A stretch of 64,000 bases of DNA from Hygrocybe punicea (Eukaryota > Basidiomycota > Agaricomycetes > Agaricales > Hygrophoraceae). Position numbers and translations under genes: made by a program. Position 1 is the first letter of the stretch; the number at the start of each line of letters is the position of its first letter. Shown here one piece after another: positions 22,641 to 34,560 of this stretch. The DNA is taken from positions 682,001-746,000 of the forward strand of contig OY744472.1 of the NCBI GenBank assembly GCA_963556145.1, written 5' to 3'. The notes below the pieces were generated by a model. That model searched no databases. It saw nothing but the letters and a program-made list of their open reading frames with translations, and was not told the DNA's origin.

Positions 22641-24035
22641 TTTCTACTCAAAATATCTTGAGTTCATCTTGAAATTAATCCATGTTACTTAAACACATCA
22701 TTGTAAGAAAAAGTTTAAAAACATTTTGAATAATTTCTGTTCATTTTATGGCTGATTTCATAGCTATGCAGAATTGAGAAAATTTTCATTGTGGCATAAC
22801 TCCGCTGCCGCCTAAGCTGAGCTCTAATAGATAGCTGAGTTACAATTGTAGAAGTTTTGTGTGACTATCATGGTCGACTCCGATGGGTCTGACGATGATT
22901 CAGAAGAATACTGTGCCAATCTCTCACTGCAGCTCATCCAATGATACGCAGTCTCTCCCTTTGGGCACGGAATCTCTCATATGGTCAATTCTACTTTCCC
23001 TACAACTCTTCCACAGTCCCGCGTACATGTGAAACATTAGCGCGCCGCCCACGACTTGCGCGACTTACGCTGATCGACGCGCGCGTGACCGTGACATCTT
23101 CGCTGTATCTTAACTGCACGACCCGGTCTTAATACGCTGACACACAACTGTTAAACACGTCCTACACGTTCGGACGCCGAGCCCGATACCAGAAATGTAA
23201 TTCATCCGGTTTATCTTCTTCTTTTCACCGACTTTCATGTGATATTCGCTGATATTTCAAATCCTTCGCTATTCCGTTCCCGTTTCGTTGCTTTCATGCG
23301 ATATTTCGCTGCATTTCTATTTCACTCATCCACCCTTTCCCCCTATCCCTTTAGAATATAAAAAGTGTCCTGTAGTAGAAAATATACGAAGAAGAACCCA
23401 GTTCTCCCCTCTCCACTAGTTTGCGTCTTAAGTTTTAAAAGATTTAGTCATTCCCACTCGAATCTGCGTCTCTCCTCATCGCGTACTCTCCGCTATCGTG
23501 ACCTAAGTCGTAGCGCAGAACCTCCGTCTCGTTGCGTCATCACCGCGTATCACGCTGTCATCTAGGACACCCAGCTAAGCCTTCCGATCCTTGTTTATCA
23601 CTGTGTTGCGACATCGCGTTGTCTTGCGACTCTTCGCGTTTGTTTATTTTTATCGCGCATATTATCACGCACTATCGCGTTATTGTCGGGAGTGTCCCCA
23701 AGTCTCGTTCGCACCTTTGCGACATTTTTCATCATTTATTATCTCTTTATCCGGGGTCATAGACGTGGAAACCGTATCACTGACATACACCAGCTATTCC
23801 CAAGATTGGCAAGCAACCTGCCGTCAAGTCCAAGCGCGACATACACAGCAAAGAACTTACCTTTGCATGTCTACCAGACAATTACGTTCATTTTATGCGT
23901 GCTATGCTAACATGGTTTGGTGAAACGAAGTGGAAGGTCTCAGATCAGCAACGCTACAAGTTCAAGTATTACCATCCTGGTCGACCATATGTATTTTCCT
24001 TTTACCTCTACAAACTTGATTTACTCTAGTATCAG

Positions 24036-25245
24036 GAAAGCAGACGTGCTGGATGTGGAGAAGGAATCCGAGTACAAAGAGTTTGTAACAAAAATCAATG
24101 ATAATCGTTATGGCAAAGTCAACATCATCATTGATATTGATGACGTGAAAAAGAAATGCCCCGTCGATGTAAGCATCGCCATGTCTTTTGATTCTTTCTG
24201 ATGCCACGTTTGCACAGCCCGATGTTGCAGTTGACAACGACAGCCTACAAGCCCCAGACCCAGCAGCTACACCCAAAGGTGCCACATCCTTAGATCTTTC
24301 ATTACCATGGTTTCGCAACATGCTTGAAAAAAAGTATGGGAACGACAACAAGCCAGGACACTATGTCTACATTTGCGCCAACAACACTGAACTCCCGCTT
24401 ACTCCATTTATGATGCATCAATCGGCCATTGCTCTAGTAAGTTCTATCCTCTAAACCACACAAACAATAGAATTGAGCCTGTACAGCACGACGGCAAAGC
24501 TACCATTCTGACCCCCCCCAACACTGCAGCTTTCGACCCCGCAAATCGTGGCGCTACCTTATTCCCAGCCCGACCGAAGGCCCAGACATCAATCCCGGCC
24601 TTAGATCAAAACAACCAATTCTCCCTCTTCACACAAATGATGACTACAGTTGTGAGTGTGCTTGCCCCCAAGCCCTCCACTCCCAAGTGCAAGCGCTCTC
24701 TTGAACTGTCTCCATTCTCATCACCTGTCAAACCTGAATTTGGCGATCTTCACAAATACCTGGTTTACGCTCAGGATCATCTCGGAGTGCCAACTGCGTG
24801 CAACTATGATGTTGCCCTGAGCCGTGAAGATTATGGACCAGACATTATCGGTTCACTCGCGGTCTCCGACCTCACAGAACTTGGGTTATCGAAAGGGGAT
24901 GCCATGCGTTTGATAGGAGGTTGTGCTAGCTGGAAACGGATTCAGAAGAGGCAGCGTCTAGCAATGAGATCCGGTCGCTGTTCCCTATCAGTTGAACATC
25001 AACTGGCACCCCGTCCGGCTGCTCGCATTGCCACTCCACCCCAAGATGACATTGTCTGGTATGAGTACAGATGGGAAGAAGGTGGGGCATGTACCTGGTT
25101 TGGACCCATGATGACCCCTGGTGATCAGACAACAGATGACCGCCGTACATGGTATTACAATGAGCAGCTCAAGAGCCTTGTCCCTATACCGCCGGGTTTC
25201 CATGCTCCGCCGAGGGCAGGAGAAGATGACAATGCATTCATGTAG
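24036..25245 (+). CDS. Unrecognised passenger gene in the Tc1-like element, SAM-like C-terminal region
   Basis: Supported exons are about 24036-24168, 24218-24436 and 24478-25245 (in frame, ending TAG), with GT..AG introns between them. An upstream coding block at about 23800-23990 (KELTFACLPDNYVHFMRAML, then KWKVSDQQRYKFKYY) probably supplies exon 1, but its junction to the next exon is out of phase, so the start is unresolved or the gene is slightly damaged. The region at about 24800-24950 (DIIGSLAVSDLTELG, then LSKGDAMRL) resembles the last helices of a SAM domain. The gene reads opposite to the transposase. The function is unknown. It could be an accessory transposition protein or a captured host gene. 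Confidence 0.5.
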
Positions 25246-25400
25246 CCCACCTAGTATCTACATATATTTCATGGACTTCGCGCGTAATCACGCCATATAA
25301 AATTGTTTTTCCCAGCTCAGATATGAGATTGCACGAAAACTACTAAGGACATACAAAAGAAAGAAATACCAAGGGTATACAACAGCTAGTGATGCAGAAG

Positions 25401-26452
25401 TTACATGTAACCAGACGACCAAAACCAACCTGCCGCCTTGTCCAGCGTTATAGTATCTATTGCGCTAACAACAGTGAAAAGACCGTGGTCATGTGAATGA
25501 CGACAGAGGTAAGACTTGATTGACGAGAAGGCAAGTTCGATAGGGTTGTAGTCGGGGGAGTATGGGGGCAGATATATTATTCGGCAGCCTAGAACACATG
25601 TTAGAGTATAAACTTCACAAGAAAGGGATGACATACGTGCTTCGACCTCCACAAGCTCTCTGACCTCTTCTGCGTGGTGTATGTTGCAGTTATCAAGAAC
25701 TAGAACACTCCGTGGCCCAGGATATGGATTGGTGAGAGGTATCTGGATAAAGGCATCAGTATTTGTGTAGTAGAAAAATGAAAAAGACGTACGACCATCT
25801 CACGAAGGAAGCAAACAAACCGTTCTCCAGTCACCAAGCCTTCGATGAGATCATATGCGATGATCCCATCCAGCGTGAGGACTGGTAGGATGGAATACCG
25901 TTGTCCACGCACGAAGGCCTGCCGTTGCACACACCGAGCCCCAACCAACGACCAACCGTATCACCTGCTGTGGGCCTGATCGTTCATGGCACTCTCATCG
26001 GTGAACATCAACATAGCAGGGTCCAGAACCTCGGCCCCAATCTGATTCATGAAGATTGCCCGTTGGAGATCGTTCCTTTCAAGAGCTTGGACAGATACAC
26101 GCTTATTTGAGAAGTGGAGCCGGCGGAGGGTGCGCATGATAGTCGTGAGAGATACAAACACATTGTGTTGGGCTTGGAGTTCAAGTTGTAGTTCATTGAG
26201 GTATAGTGTGTGGTGATGGGAAAGAAGTAAACGAATGAAGTCAATGTCAAGTGGTGTAAGAATGCATTGACGCGCAGTTGGTTGGGCATGAGGATTGTAT
26301 GGGAGGCCATAGAGCTGATGGTACTGAAGAGTCTTGTAAACAAGTGACTTGCAGACTCCAAGAAGATCACAGATCTCCTTGGGTTTGTAGCCACGGTAGT
26401 AGAGGGTCAGGATCCACGCCTTGAGATCTTTGGAGATGGTGTGAGGCAGCAT
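25401..26452 (-). pseudogene. Tc1/mariner-like DDE transposase with one in-frame TGA
   Basis: Exons 26452-25793, 25742-25637 and 25588-25401 join in frame to 317 codons plus stop. The N terminus is a helix-turn-helix (GYKPKEICDLLGVCKSLVY). The catalytic residues are visible: FTDES near 25985, SVLVLDNCNIHHAEE near 25690, and PPYSPDYNPIE near 25555 for the third acidic residue. Codon TGA at 25963-25961 interrupts the core just after DQAHSR, before YGWSLVGARC. The enzyme would cut and paste the 22619-26815 element; as it stands it is truncated before the second catalytic Asp. Confidence 0.85.
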
Positions 26453-27249
26453 GGGGCTTGTTGAAGTGAGTTGTAACTCAGCTATCTATTAGAGCTCGGC
26501 TTAGGTGGCAGCGGAGTTATGCCACAATGAAAATTTTCTCAATTCCGCATAGCTATGAAATCAGCTGTAAAGGAAGTTATCATAAAAATATCTTGAGTGC
26601 TATCTTAAAAGAAATACAATTTTACAGTCTTTGAACATCTTTTCTTTTCTTATAATTTTTATCATATCTGTATCATACCTTTTTCAGAAATATACAAGAA
26701 ATATGTACTATATATCTTAATGTTTTCTGCAAATGACATGTTAAAATAATATGGATTAATTTCAAAACAATTTCATGATATTTTTATTAGAAATATTATG
26801 GCTTGCATCCAGTGTTATCTGTGAGTTACCTGAGGACCCATAAATAAAAAATATCTCTTGTGAGGCCACCTCGACCTCACGTGAAACATTGCTAATTAGC
26901 TTGCCATTACCCCCCAATATGGCAAGCTAATTAGCTTGATAGTTAGTAATCTCGCACACTGCCAATAAATCCTCACATATATACCATTTCGAGTACAAGT
27001 TATTTAGATACCTAAGATGTTACATCGGATGTTTCCGACGCTGCACGTGAAGGTTCGTTGACATCGCCATCAGTTGCAGCTATCGCCGGTGCTCACAATC
27101 CCGATGCATGTCGGCATCGCCGCCCACAATGAGCTCAAAGATGTACTATATATTAATGAAATTTTCATAATTTTGGGGCGCGCTTTTTGCATACAGGTTA
27201 GAGAGGTGTTAGACTACCGTACGACAAGTATACAACATTGTTGCCCGCC

Positions 27250-27740
27250 GCCCACTGCTGGTATGGTCAATGCCCGACACGGTGCCCCCGCCACTGCTGT
27301 ACTTAATTGCCGCTGCCACCTCCATTGCTTCCGTTGCTGTTACTGCTGCTGTTGTTCAGCTGCCATTGTCGTTGCCACTGCCGTTGTCGCCACTGCCGCC
27401 GTTGTTCCCGCTGCCCCTATCATGCTGTTGCTGCTGCTGCCGCCGTTGCCGCTGCTGCCGCCATTGCTGCCATACTGTTGACCCTGCTGGTGCTGCTGGT
27501 GCCGTTGCCATTGCCGTTGGCCCTGCTGGTGCCGCTACCATTGCTACTGCTGTCGCCACTCCTGCTGATGTTGCAGCCATTTGGCGCTGCTGCTGCCGTT
27601 GCAACTGTTGGCGTTGCTGCCGCTGTTGCTGTTACTGCCGTTGTTGCCGCTCCAGCTTGCGCTATCACTTTTGCTGCCACTCCTGCTGCGGCCACCGCAT
27701 CCTGTCGTGCCCAATGGCCTGGTGTGTGAGTGGGCGCCAC
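27250..27740. repeat. GCN trinucleotide tract, left arm of palindrome
   Basis: GCTGCCGTTGCTGCC-type triplets dominate. Its complement-type partner (CAGCAACAACGGC) lies at 29650-30110 in the right arm. Open frames here are artefacts of composition. Confidence 0.85.
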
Positions 27741-29649
27741 GGAGCAATGGGTGGGTGTACATGACCGGGGTTAGTAAGTAAAAGACGAAAAATATATACA
27801 TACCTTGGCAGCAAAGGTGGGCGCACCACCCCTACTGTATCCTGTATTCATCACAGCCCGGTACCTGCCCTTTAGCCAGCCTGCCATTGACAGGGGCGTT
27901 TGGATGTGTGTGGGTGTCGCGTTGACATTTGACTTAACAAGGGGGCACGATTCTTGGCACAAAACATGCAGTCAGTTCGTATAATAGTAATAACTTAAGT
28001 TACAAGCACATACATTGGTACGACTGTGCACGGGGACGCACAGACAGGAACGGCGTCGTTGTCGACGACGAAGGTTGAGCGTGGCATATTCAACTTCCAA
28101 AAACGGATGTTGAACCGCTATTCGGATTCTGCCGAACGCTGTGGCTGTCGTGCTTGGGGGTAAAATCTGGGGCTGTAGGCCATTACCTACTCATCTAGAG
28201 CCTACAATACATAGTCTACGTATAGTTTATTGTCCTTCAAAAAATCATGAAGCAAAACGGTTGATTTTTCAAATCTGTAGATTAGAATATTCCTTCAAAA
28301 CATATGAATTCATGCAATTTCCGATGCAAATGAATTTCTACTGTGCTCTACAGCTGTTTAGAAATTGTAGGAAATTCACAGAACCTTTACCCAAACGTGG
28401 AGAGCCTCTGAAAAAATTATTGAAGCATAAATATAAGAGGAGCCAGTGCTATGCATGAATGAATGGTGTTATTGGCCTAGCTTAGGGACATATGGACATT
28501 CAATGGCATCCCGAGACACCTAGGATGAATTTGAAGGGCTAGAAAAAAACAGGACACATCCTATGGTACATTAAAGTGTGTGCAAGGAGTTGTTACAAGT
28601 ACGGGAGGAGTGTGTCCAATAGGAGAGTAATAACACCGTTGAAGAGATGAATCCATTGTTGGGTGGTTTGATCGTGATCTTACTGTCATTCTTGGCACTA
28701 TTCTCTCTCACTTGTTGGACACACTCCTCCCATACTTGTAACAACTCCTTGCACACACTTTAATGTACCATAGGATGTGTCCTGTTTTTTTCTAGCCCTT
28801 CAAATTCATCCTAGGTGTCTCGGGATGCCATTGAATGTCCATATGTCCCTAAGCTAGGCCAATAACACCATTCATTCATGCATAGCACTGGCTCCTCTTA
28901 TATTTATGCTTCAATAATTTTTTCAGAGGCTCTCCACGTTTGGGTAAGTGTTCTGTGAATTTCCTATAATTTCTAAACAACTGTAGAGCACAGTAGAAAT
29001 TCATTTGCATCAGAAAATGCATGAATTCACATGTTTTGAATGAATAACCTGATCTGCAGGTTTGAAGAATGAACTGTTTGGCTTGATTATTTTTTTGGGG
29101 ACAACTAAACATACATAGATTACATTAGACTATGCATTGTAGGCTCTAGGGGGGTATGTAATGGCCTACAGCCCAGAATTTTGCCCCGAGTACGTCAGCC
29201 ACAGTGTTCGGCAGAATCCGAACAGCAGTTCAACATCCGCTTTTGGAAATTGAACACGCCAGTGCTCAACCCTCGTTGTCGCCAATGATGCCACGCTCTG
29301 TCTGTGCATCCCTGTGTGCAGTCTTACAAAGGAATGTGTCTTATAAGTGTTTTATTGCTATTACATGAAATGACCACATGTTTTGTGCAGGGAACCGCGC
29401 TGAGTCGGGCATCATCAAATTTCAACACTCATGCCCACACCCATGCAAATACAATCGCCCCCGCCAATGCAATGCTGGCTAAAGGGTGAGATTCGGGGGC
29501 TGTGATGTAGATGATACAGCGGGAGGTAGTGTGCCCACCCTCACTGCCAAGGTATGCATTTTTTTCGTATCTTTTACTTACTAACTATGCTTGTGCACAC
29601 GCCCACACCTCCATCATGACCATGATGGCACCCACATCCACACGCCAGG

Positions 29650-30110
29650 CAATTGCAGGGCACAACAGGACAAGGCAACCGCAGGAGCAGCAGCGACAGC
29701 AACAACAACGGCGGTAGCAACAACAATGACAGCAGCAACGATGACAGCGGCGGCAACAACGAGGACCACAGCAACAATGAGGACAGCAGCAACAACAAGG
29801 ATGGCAGCAACAACAAGGACGGCAGCAACAACAAGGACGGCAGCAACAACAATGACAGCAGCAACAACGACGGCGGCAGCAACAACTGGCAGCAACAACT
29901 GGCAGCAACAACTGGCAGCAACAATGAGGACAGCAGCAACAACAACGGCGGCAGCAAACAATGAGGGTGGCAGTGACAACGAGGGCGGCAATAGCAACAG
30001 CAACAGGGCCCAATGGCAGCAGGAACGACAGTGGCAACAACAGCAGCAGCGGGAAACGGCACGGCAGCAGTAGTGGCGACGGCAACAGCGGCGGCGGCAG
30101 CAACAGCCTC
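29650..30110. repeat. CAG/CAA/GGC trinucleotide tract, right arm of palindrome
   Basis: This is the inverted partner of 27250-27740. It includes tandem 15-mer-like units (GGCAGCAACAACAAG repeated near 29800-29850) and CAACTGGCAGCAA repeats near 29880-29920. All six frames remain open, so no ORF here can be trusted. Confidence 0.85.
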
Positions 30111-30639
30111 TACAGGCTTGGCGCTGCATCATTGAGCATGCTGGCTCTAGTCGGCAGTGGGATATTCTTGTCATAAGGTAGACTTAATACATCTACCCTG
30201 TATGCAAAAAGCGCGCCCCAAAATTATGAAAATTTCATTAATATATAGTACATCTTTGAGCTCATTGTGGGCGGCAATGCCGACGTGCATCGGGATTGTG
30301 AGCACCGGCGATAGCTGCAACTGATGGCGATGTCAACGAACCTTCACGTGCAGCGTCAGAAACGTCCGATGTAACATCTTAGGTATCTAAATAACTTGTA
30401 CTCGAAATGGTATATATGTGAGGATTTATTGGCAGTGTGCGAGATTACTAACTATCAAGCTAATTAGCTTGCCATATTGGGGGGTAATGGCAAGCTAATT
30501 AGCAATGTTTCACGTGAGGTCGAGGTGTGTGAGGCCCACTGTTTCCTTACTTTGTTAGATGAAATTTTGATTGTTGTCACAGTTGCAACTGTGACACATA
30601 GCTTCAGCCTCCCACCTCACAAACAATGACTCATATGTG

Positions 30640-30965
30640 TGGCCCCAGCTGCCATTCTGACACACTCCTTTGGCTTAGCCACCTTGCTTGCATATAAATA
30701 TGACCCCATTACAATTCCAAGGCATCTCCAACACCCAGACATTTACCTATCACCACTCCAGGTTTACTTTATTTCAACATTTGTGTGTGATATCATACAC
30801 TTATCAAGGTTGTTTTTAGCAGCCTCAACTGATATTGAGCATGGCTTTTCCCATGGTGGGTTGAAAGTAACAAAACTTCGGCACAACCTTTCAGATGATT
30901 CAACATGTGCTGCAATGGTGCTCAGCTCTTGGAGCAAGATCCCTGGCTTGATTCCAGATGCTTAG
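30640..30965 (+). pseudogene. hAT transposase C-terminal fragment
   Basis: The open stretch ending at 30965 carries LSRLFLAASTDIEHGFSHGG and then KVTKLRHNLSDD..CAAMVLSSW. This is the hAT dimerisation region (normally ...SS.. E R.FS.GG.....R..L......A...W). No upstream catalytic core is present. It probably belongs to the element whose end region lies at 31098 onward. Confidence 0.75.
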
Positions 30966-31089
30966 ATCATTGAATGCTAAGGCTCGACAACCAAAAGGCA
31001 GGAATGGGCAGGTTCAAGCTGTTGAGGGTTATATTTAGATGATGGTTGCATTATTATTCAAGTATGATGTATGTAGCATGCATATCAAC

Positions 31090-31440
31090 CATCTGTTATA
31101 CCTGTGAAGTAGAGTGACCCACAAGTGATTTGTGATTCACAGGTAATATACTTGTGGGTCTGGGTTGACCTGTAAGGATTACCTGTGCAGATCTAGGTAA
31201 GGAGTTTGGATTTTGAAATACTTGTGGGTTCAGATCCAGATCACCTGTGGGTAGAATCATGATGGTCCCTATGGTAATACAGCTGGCCTGGTGGTTGCCA
31301 GTCTCAAAAAAAAAATAGTTACAAAAAAAAAAAAAGTTGATTTGGTCATCCATTTCCGAATCAGCTGTAACATTATGCAGTCCATATTTTTTTCCATTTA
31401 TCATTGACTATTACACTGCCTGTAAGATTTTCATAGGATT
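31090..31440. repeat. Repeat block, inverse of 21885-22640
   Basis: It begins TAGAGTGACCCACAAGTG at 31112 or a few bases either side, and has many CACCTGTGGGTAG/TACTTGTGGGTC motifs. Two poly-A runs at 31303-31335 correspond to the poly-T runs near 22000. It is contiguous with the hAT fragment just upstream, so it is likely the 3' end of that degenerate element. Confidence 0.6.
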
Positions 31441-31794
31441 TAATGCAGTGGGACATGTGTGGTAACCATATATATATGTCAAAATGAGAGCAAAAACCAA
31501 TTCCAACTTTGGTTTCCAATTTTCTTGATAAGCAAATTTGCAATTCACCCAAAAAGTGTTTGAAAGATGAAAATCACTCAGTTTTCATGAGGAAATTCAC
31601 ACTGTTGTTTTACTCTGTGTTTCACCTTCTTGCTAGTCCATAAGTCAGACAACATGATTATAATTAACATTAGCAAAACAGCTGTGTTGGTATAGAATGA
31701 TGTAGATACCTGTCAAAGCCATAGTAATCCATAGATGCACATAGACCCTTATAGACCACCCAAATTTGGATAGCATTGTATAGATCTGGGTAGA

Positions 31795-32640
31795 ATGCCT
31801 GTCACTCTATGTAGCAGAGGACAGGCAACCTCTGAACGTATTCACTTCTGCAGACCTGTCCTTCATGTCTTACTTCATTTGGCACCCTCGGTTCATGTAC
31901 TCGGACCCTTGTGTTATTACACACAATGGATGATGGAGTGGACCATCAGAAACCTTACAGAAGAGATGAAGCAACCATCTGAACCTTATGCGAACCTTTC
32001 ACAGTGTGGATTCTGCCATGCCCAAGTCAATGCCCTCAAGGCAATGATACCCAGGATGATAGACTATGAACTCTCCAGGGAGCTGCTGCTGCTGCTGCCA
32101 TGCGGGACTACATGTCAGAGCAAACTGGTGACGATGTAACAAACTGGGATCCTTGGGTCTGTCATTGGGCTCGGTTAAGGATTCCAATGGGGCAAATTGC
32201 TCACTCATCTTGGAAGGAGAAGCTGAAGTCTCTGGAACAGGTTTGTATTTCACACAATATTTGTGTAAGTTCCCTTGATTCTTTCAACTTCTTTTCACTG
32301 ACTGATATGTTTACTGAAGTATGCAGTCGATGATACAATTCTCTATGCTGAAGTACAATTCCGTTTTCAGGCAACAATTCGCAACCGAATCCATATACTT
32401 GCCCTTGTCTCCAATTACTCACCACCTAATCTCAGAATGCTATGTCAAACACACAAGACCCTCTGGACCTGCCAATATCGAGGTGCAGAAGCATTGTGGG
32501 TTGTTGATATAAAGAATATCCATGCTGTCATTGCGATCATACTGTTCTCTTTTGCTCAAAACAAATTCTTCATTGGCAAAAACATTGGACTTGAAGTTGC
32601 TGCTCTTGGTGGTATTGAGGAGGAGGATACATTCACATAG
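31795..32640 (+). pseudogene. Tnp2-type transposase, C-terminal fragment
   Basis: It reads from ERIHFCRPVLHVLLHLAP through YYTQWMMEWTIRNLTEE and QVNALKAMIP. It then shifts frame at a (GCT)n run near 32085, and continues through an intron at about 32240-32320 to YAEVQF and LALVSNYSPPN, ending at a TAG at 32638-32640. This is the part missing from the 5526-14249 copy. It could be the far end of that element, separated by about 17 kb of later insertions, or an independent fragment. Confidence 0.8.
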
Positions 32641-34059
32641 CTACAGACGGTGTATCTGTTTGGAAACATTTTGATTGAAACATTTTGAACTGCGATAAAA
32701 AGTACAAGTGTAAAAAGAGTGAAATTTACATCTATAACTTCCTGTGTTTAGCTGGCAGCATGTTCTCCTTCAATGGACTCCTCCATTTTGTACCCCTCCT
32801 CTTGAAGTCCTCCTCTTTGGCCAACCTGAATGAATACATGTGAATGGGCAGAACAAATCCTTGAGCACAAGGGCCAGCAGTTGCACAGTGCGTGAGGATG
32901 ATTGAGGGGTGTGTGGATGTGTGGATAATGCTAAGATCTTCTTCCTCTTTCTTGGGGACCTTTCCCTCACTCTCCTCCTTGGGGGTCTCATTTTTGGCTG
33001 CAATCATTGGGGCATCGCAAATATTAAGCACAAGTGTCTTTGTACCATATATGTCATTTATTTTCTTGCCGAGTATTGAAAGATTGAGCTTACCAAGGGT
33101 CCCAGTTCCCCTACATCAAGTTGAATGGTGTATTTAGTCCAGTCCACAGTTAAAGTGTCAATGAAGAGAGTAACAATGTGATTGACTGGCATATTTGTGG
33201 TCATGGTAAAGGACTTGGACTTAGCACAAGTTAGCAGGCCATGCATGTGACATCACCGCACTTACTTCTTGGTTTCCTACCATGACCACCACAGTAGGCA
33301 GCACCAATGACCCTTACCTTTTCCCCTCTTCTAGCATCTATGAGCCTGATCTGGAGGATTCCCCCAAATTGTCAACCTTGGTACTCCCAGTTCCATCTGA
33401 TTTGCAGAGTTGGAATTTGTACTCAGCACTACCTCTATTTCATGTGCAAGCTTTGAGACCACTTCAAATGACACAGAATACTCAGCAAATTGTGATGAGT
33501 GATGAGTGATGGACGATGGGCAAGTGTAATAGTAGAGGTCAAACAAGGGAGGTGTGACAAAGTACTATATACAAGAATAAATGAACTGAAGAATAGACAA
33601 GTAGAATTAGTGATCAAGATATCGGACTTTATTCCAAAGCTTCAAATGCACATTGGCTACTAGTGCAGAATAAAGTACTGGGATATCTTTGGTGATGACC
33701 AATAGAACTTGGAAGAAATTGAATGTGACTGTACTATGTGACAGAATACAAGAATATATATCAAACAAGTAATAAGGGAGTATCAATATATCTGAGATTG
33801 ATAATCCTTAGACAAATGAATGATGACTTGAACTGCAATTGGTATTTTGAGTACTAGCTACTACCAAAGTAGGTAATACAAACAAACACAGAGGGGTGAA
33901 TCAGAATCTGGGAGAGGGACTGTCCTGTGACTGGGCCTGTCAGATTAGGTGACTGGGCCATCTCCAGCAGAAACTGGGCTCTATATATACCTATTCTACA
34001 GCAGGAGTCATACTGAGTCATAGAATGGTATATGAAATGGAGAGCATAGGATATGACTC
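32641..34059. other. No convincing gene
   Basis: Minus-strand open stretches at 33031-32732 (acidic and Lys-rich, with a Pro/Glu repeat) and 33246-33058 could be pieces of one degraded ORF, but they match nothing recognised. The rest is AT-rich with TACT/GAGTCAT motifs toward the right. Confidence 0.4.
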
Positions 34060-34067
34060 ATAGGGAG

Positions 34068-34296
34068 TAGTGTTGCCACGGTCCGGTCTTTTTTGGGACT
34101 GTTGCAAGACCGTGGCTGGACCGTTGGCAAAATAAAATAGATAAAATTCTGGAAATATTCAACCAACTCCACTACTATGTTGACTATATATGAGAATATT
34201 TCTGAGATTTCTGATAATTTATTTGAATTTTAATTTGCAACGGTCCAGCCATGGTCTTGCAACGGTCCCAAAAAAGACCGGACCGTGGCAACACTA
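34068..34296. mobile_element. 229-bp MITE of the TAGTGTTGCC family
   Basis: A perfect 8-bp duplication ATAGGGAG (34060-34067 and 34297-34304) flanks the unit. The ends are TAGTGTTGCCACGGTCCGGT and its inverse, with about 70 bp of inverted arm that includes TGCAAGACCGTGGCTGGACC. It shares its terminal sequence with 55090-58057 and, more loosely, with 6170-7523. Confidence 0.92.
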
Positions 34297-34560
34297 ATAG
34301 GGAGTCATATAAGGAAGAGGCATAGGTTTATGACTCATAAGGAGTCATAATAATGAAGGGCATGGGGGTTATGACTCATAAGGAATCATAAGAAAGGAAG
34401 GCATGGGTTTGTGACTTATACAGAGTCAATTACTGAGTCACATAGGTACTATAATCAAAGGAGGGAGCATAATGAGTCAGAAATAGTCATAATGAGTCAT
34501 GGGTGGTCATAATGAGTCATGGGGGGTCATGAATATGTCATAAGGGTCATAATTTGTTAT
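34297..34560 (+). repeat. GACTCATAAGGAGTCATA-type minisatellite
   Basis: Irregular tandem units based on GAGTCATAA, GGAGTCAT and GGGTCATAATGAGTCATGG run through the region. Related units also precede the MITE at 34005-34067. It is non-coding. Confidence 0.75.

Larger units (their letters stand above)
22619..26815 (-). mobile_element. Tc1/mariner-like element with about 200-bp inverted repeats and a second gene
   Basis: 22619-22850 and 26465-26815 are inverted repeats: outer CACTGGATGCAAGCCATA, inner CTAATAGATAGCTGAGTTAC and the shared stretch GAAAATTTTCTCAATTC. Between them lie a DDE transposase (25401-26452, -) and, on the other strand, an unrelated multi-exon gene (about 23800-25245). The exact ends and target duplication are not clean (GTTAC against GTTAT flanks). 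Length is about 4.2 kb, long for this superfamily because of the additional gene. Confidence 0.75.
26868..30528. mobile_element. Giant near-palindromic hAT-like non-autonomous element
   Basis: An 8-bp duplication GTGAGGCC (26860-26867 and 30529-30536) flanks a 3661-bp unit. Its two halves are inverted copies of each other about a centre near 28690. The outer 330 bp (starting ACCTCGACCTCACGTGAAAC) match almost perfectly. Then come facing trinucleotide tracts (27250-27740 and 29650-30110), facing unique segments with the CCGAACGCTGTGGCTGTCGT type of sequence (about 28020-28140 and 29190-29330), and an inner hairpin (about 28140-29210). No transposase or other convincing ORF is present. Mobilisation would need enzyme supplied from elsewhere. 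Confidence 0.85.

Noticed and set aside
27270..30174. Long ORFs in both trinucleotide tracts of the palindromic element
   Set aside because: Same artefact of composition; the two tracts are inverted copies, so each apparent protein has a mirror on the other strand.
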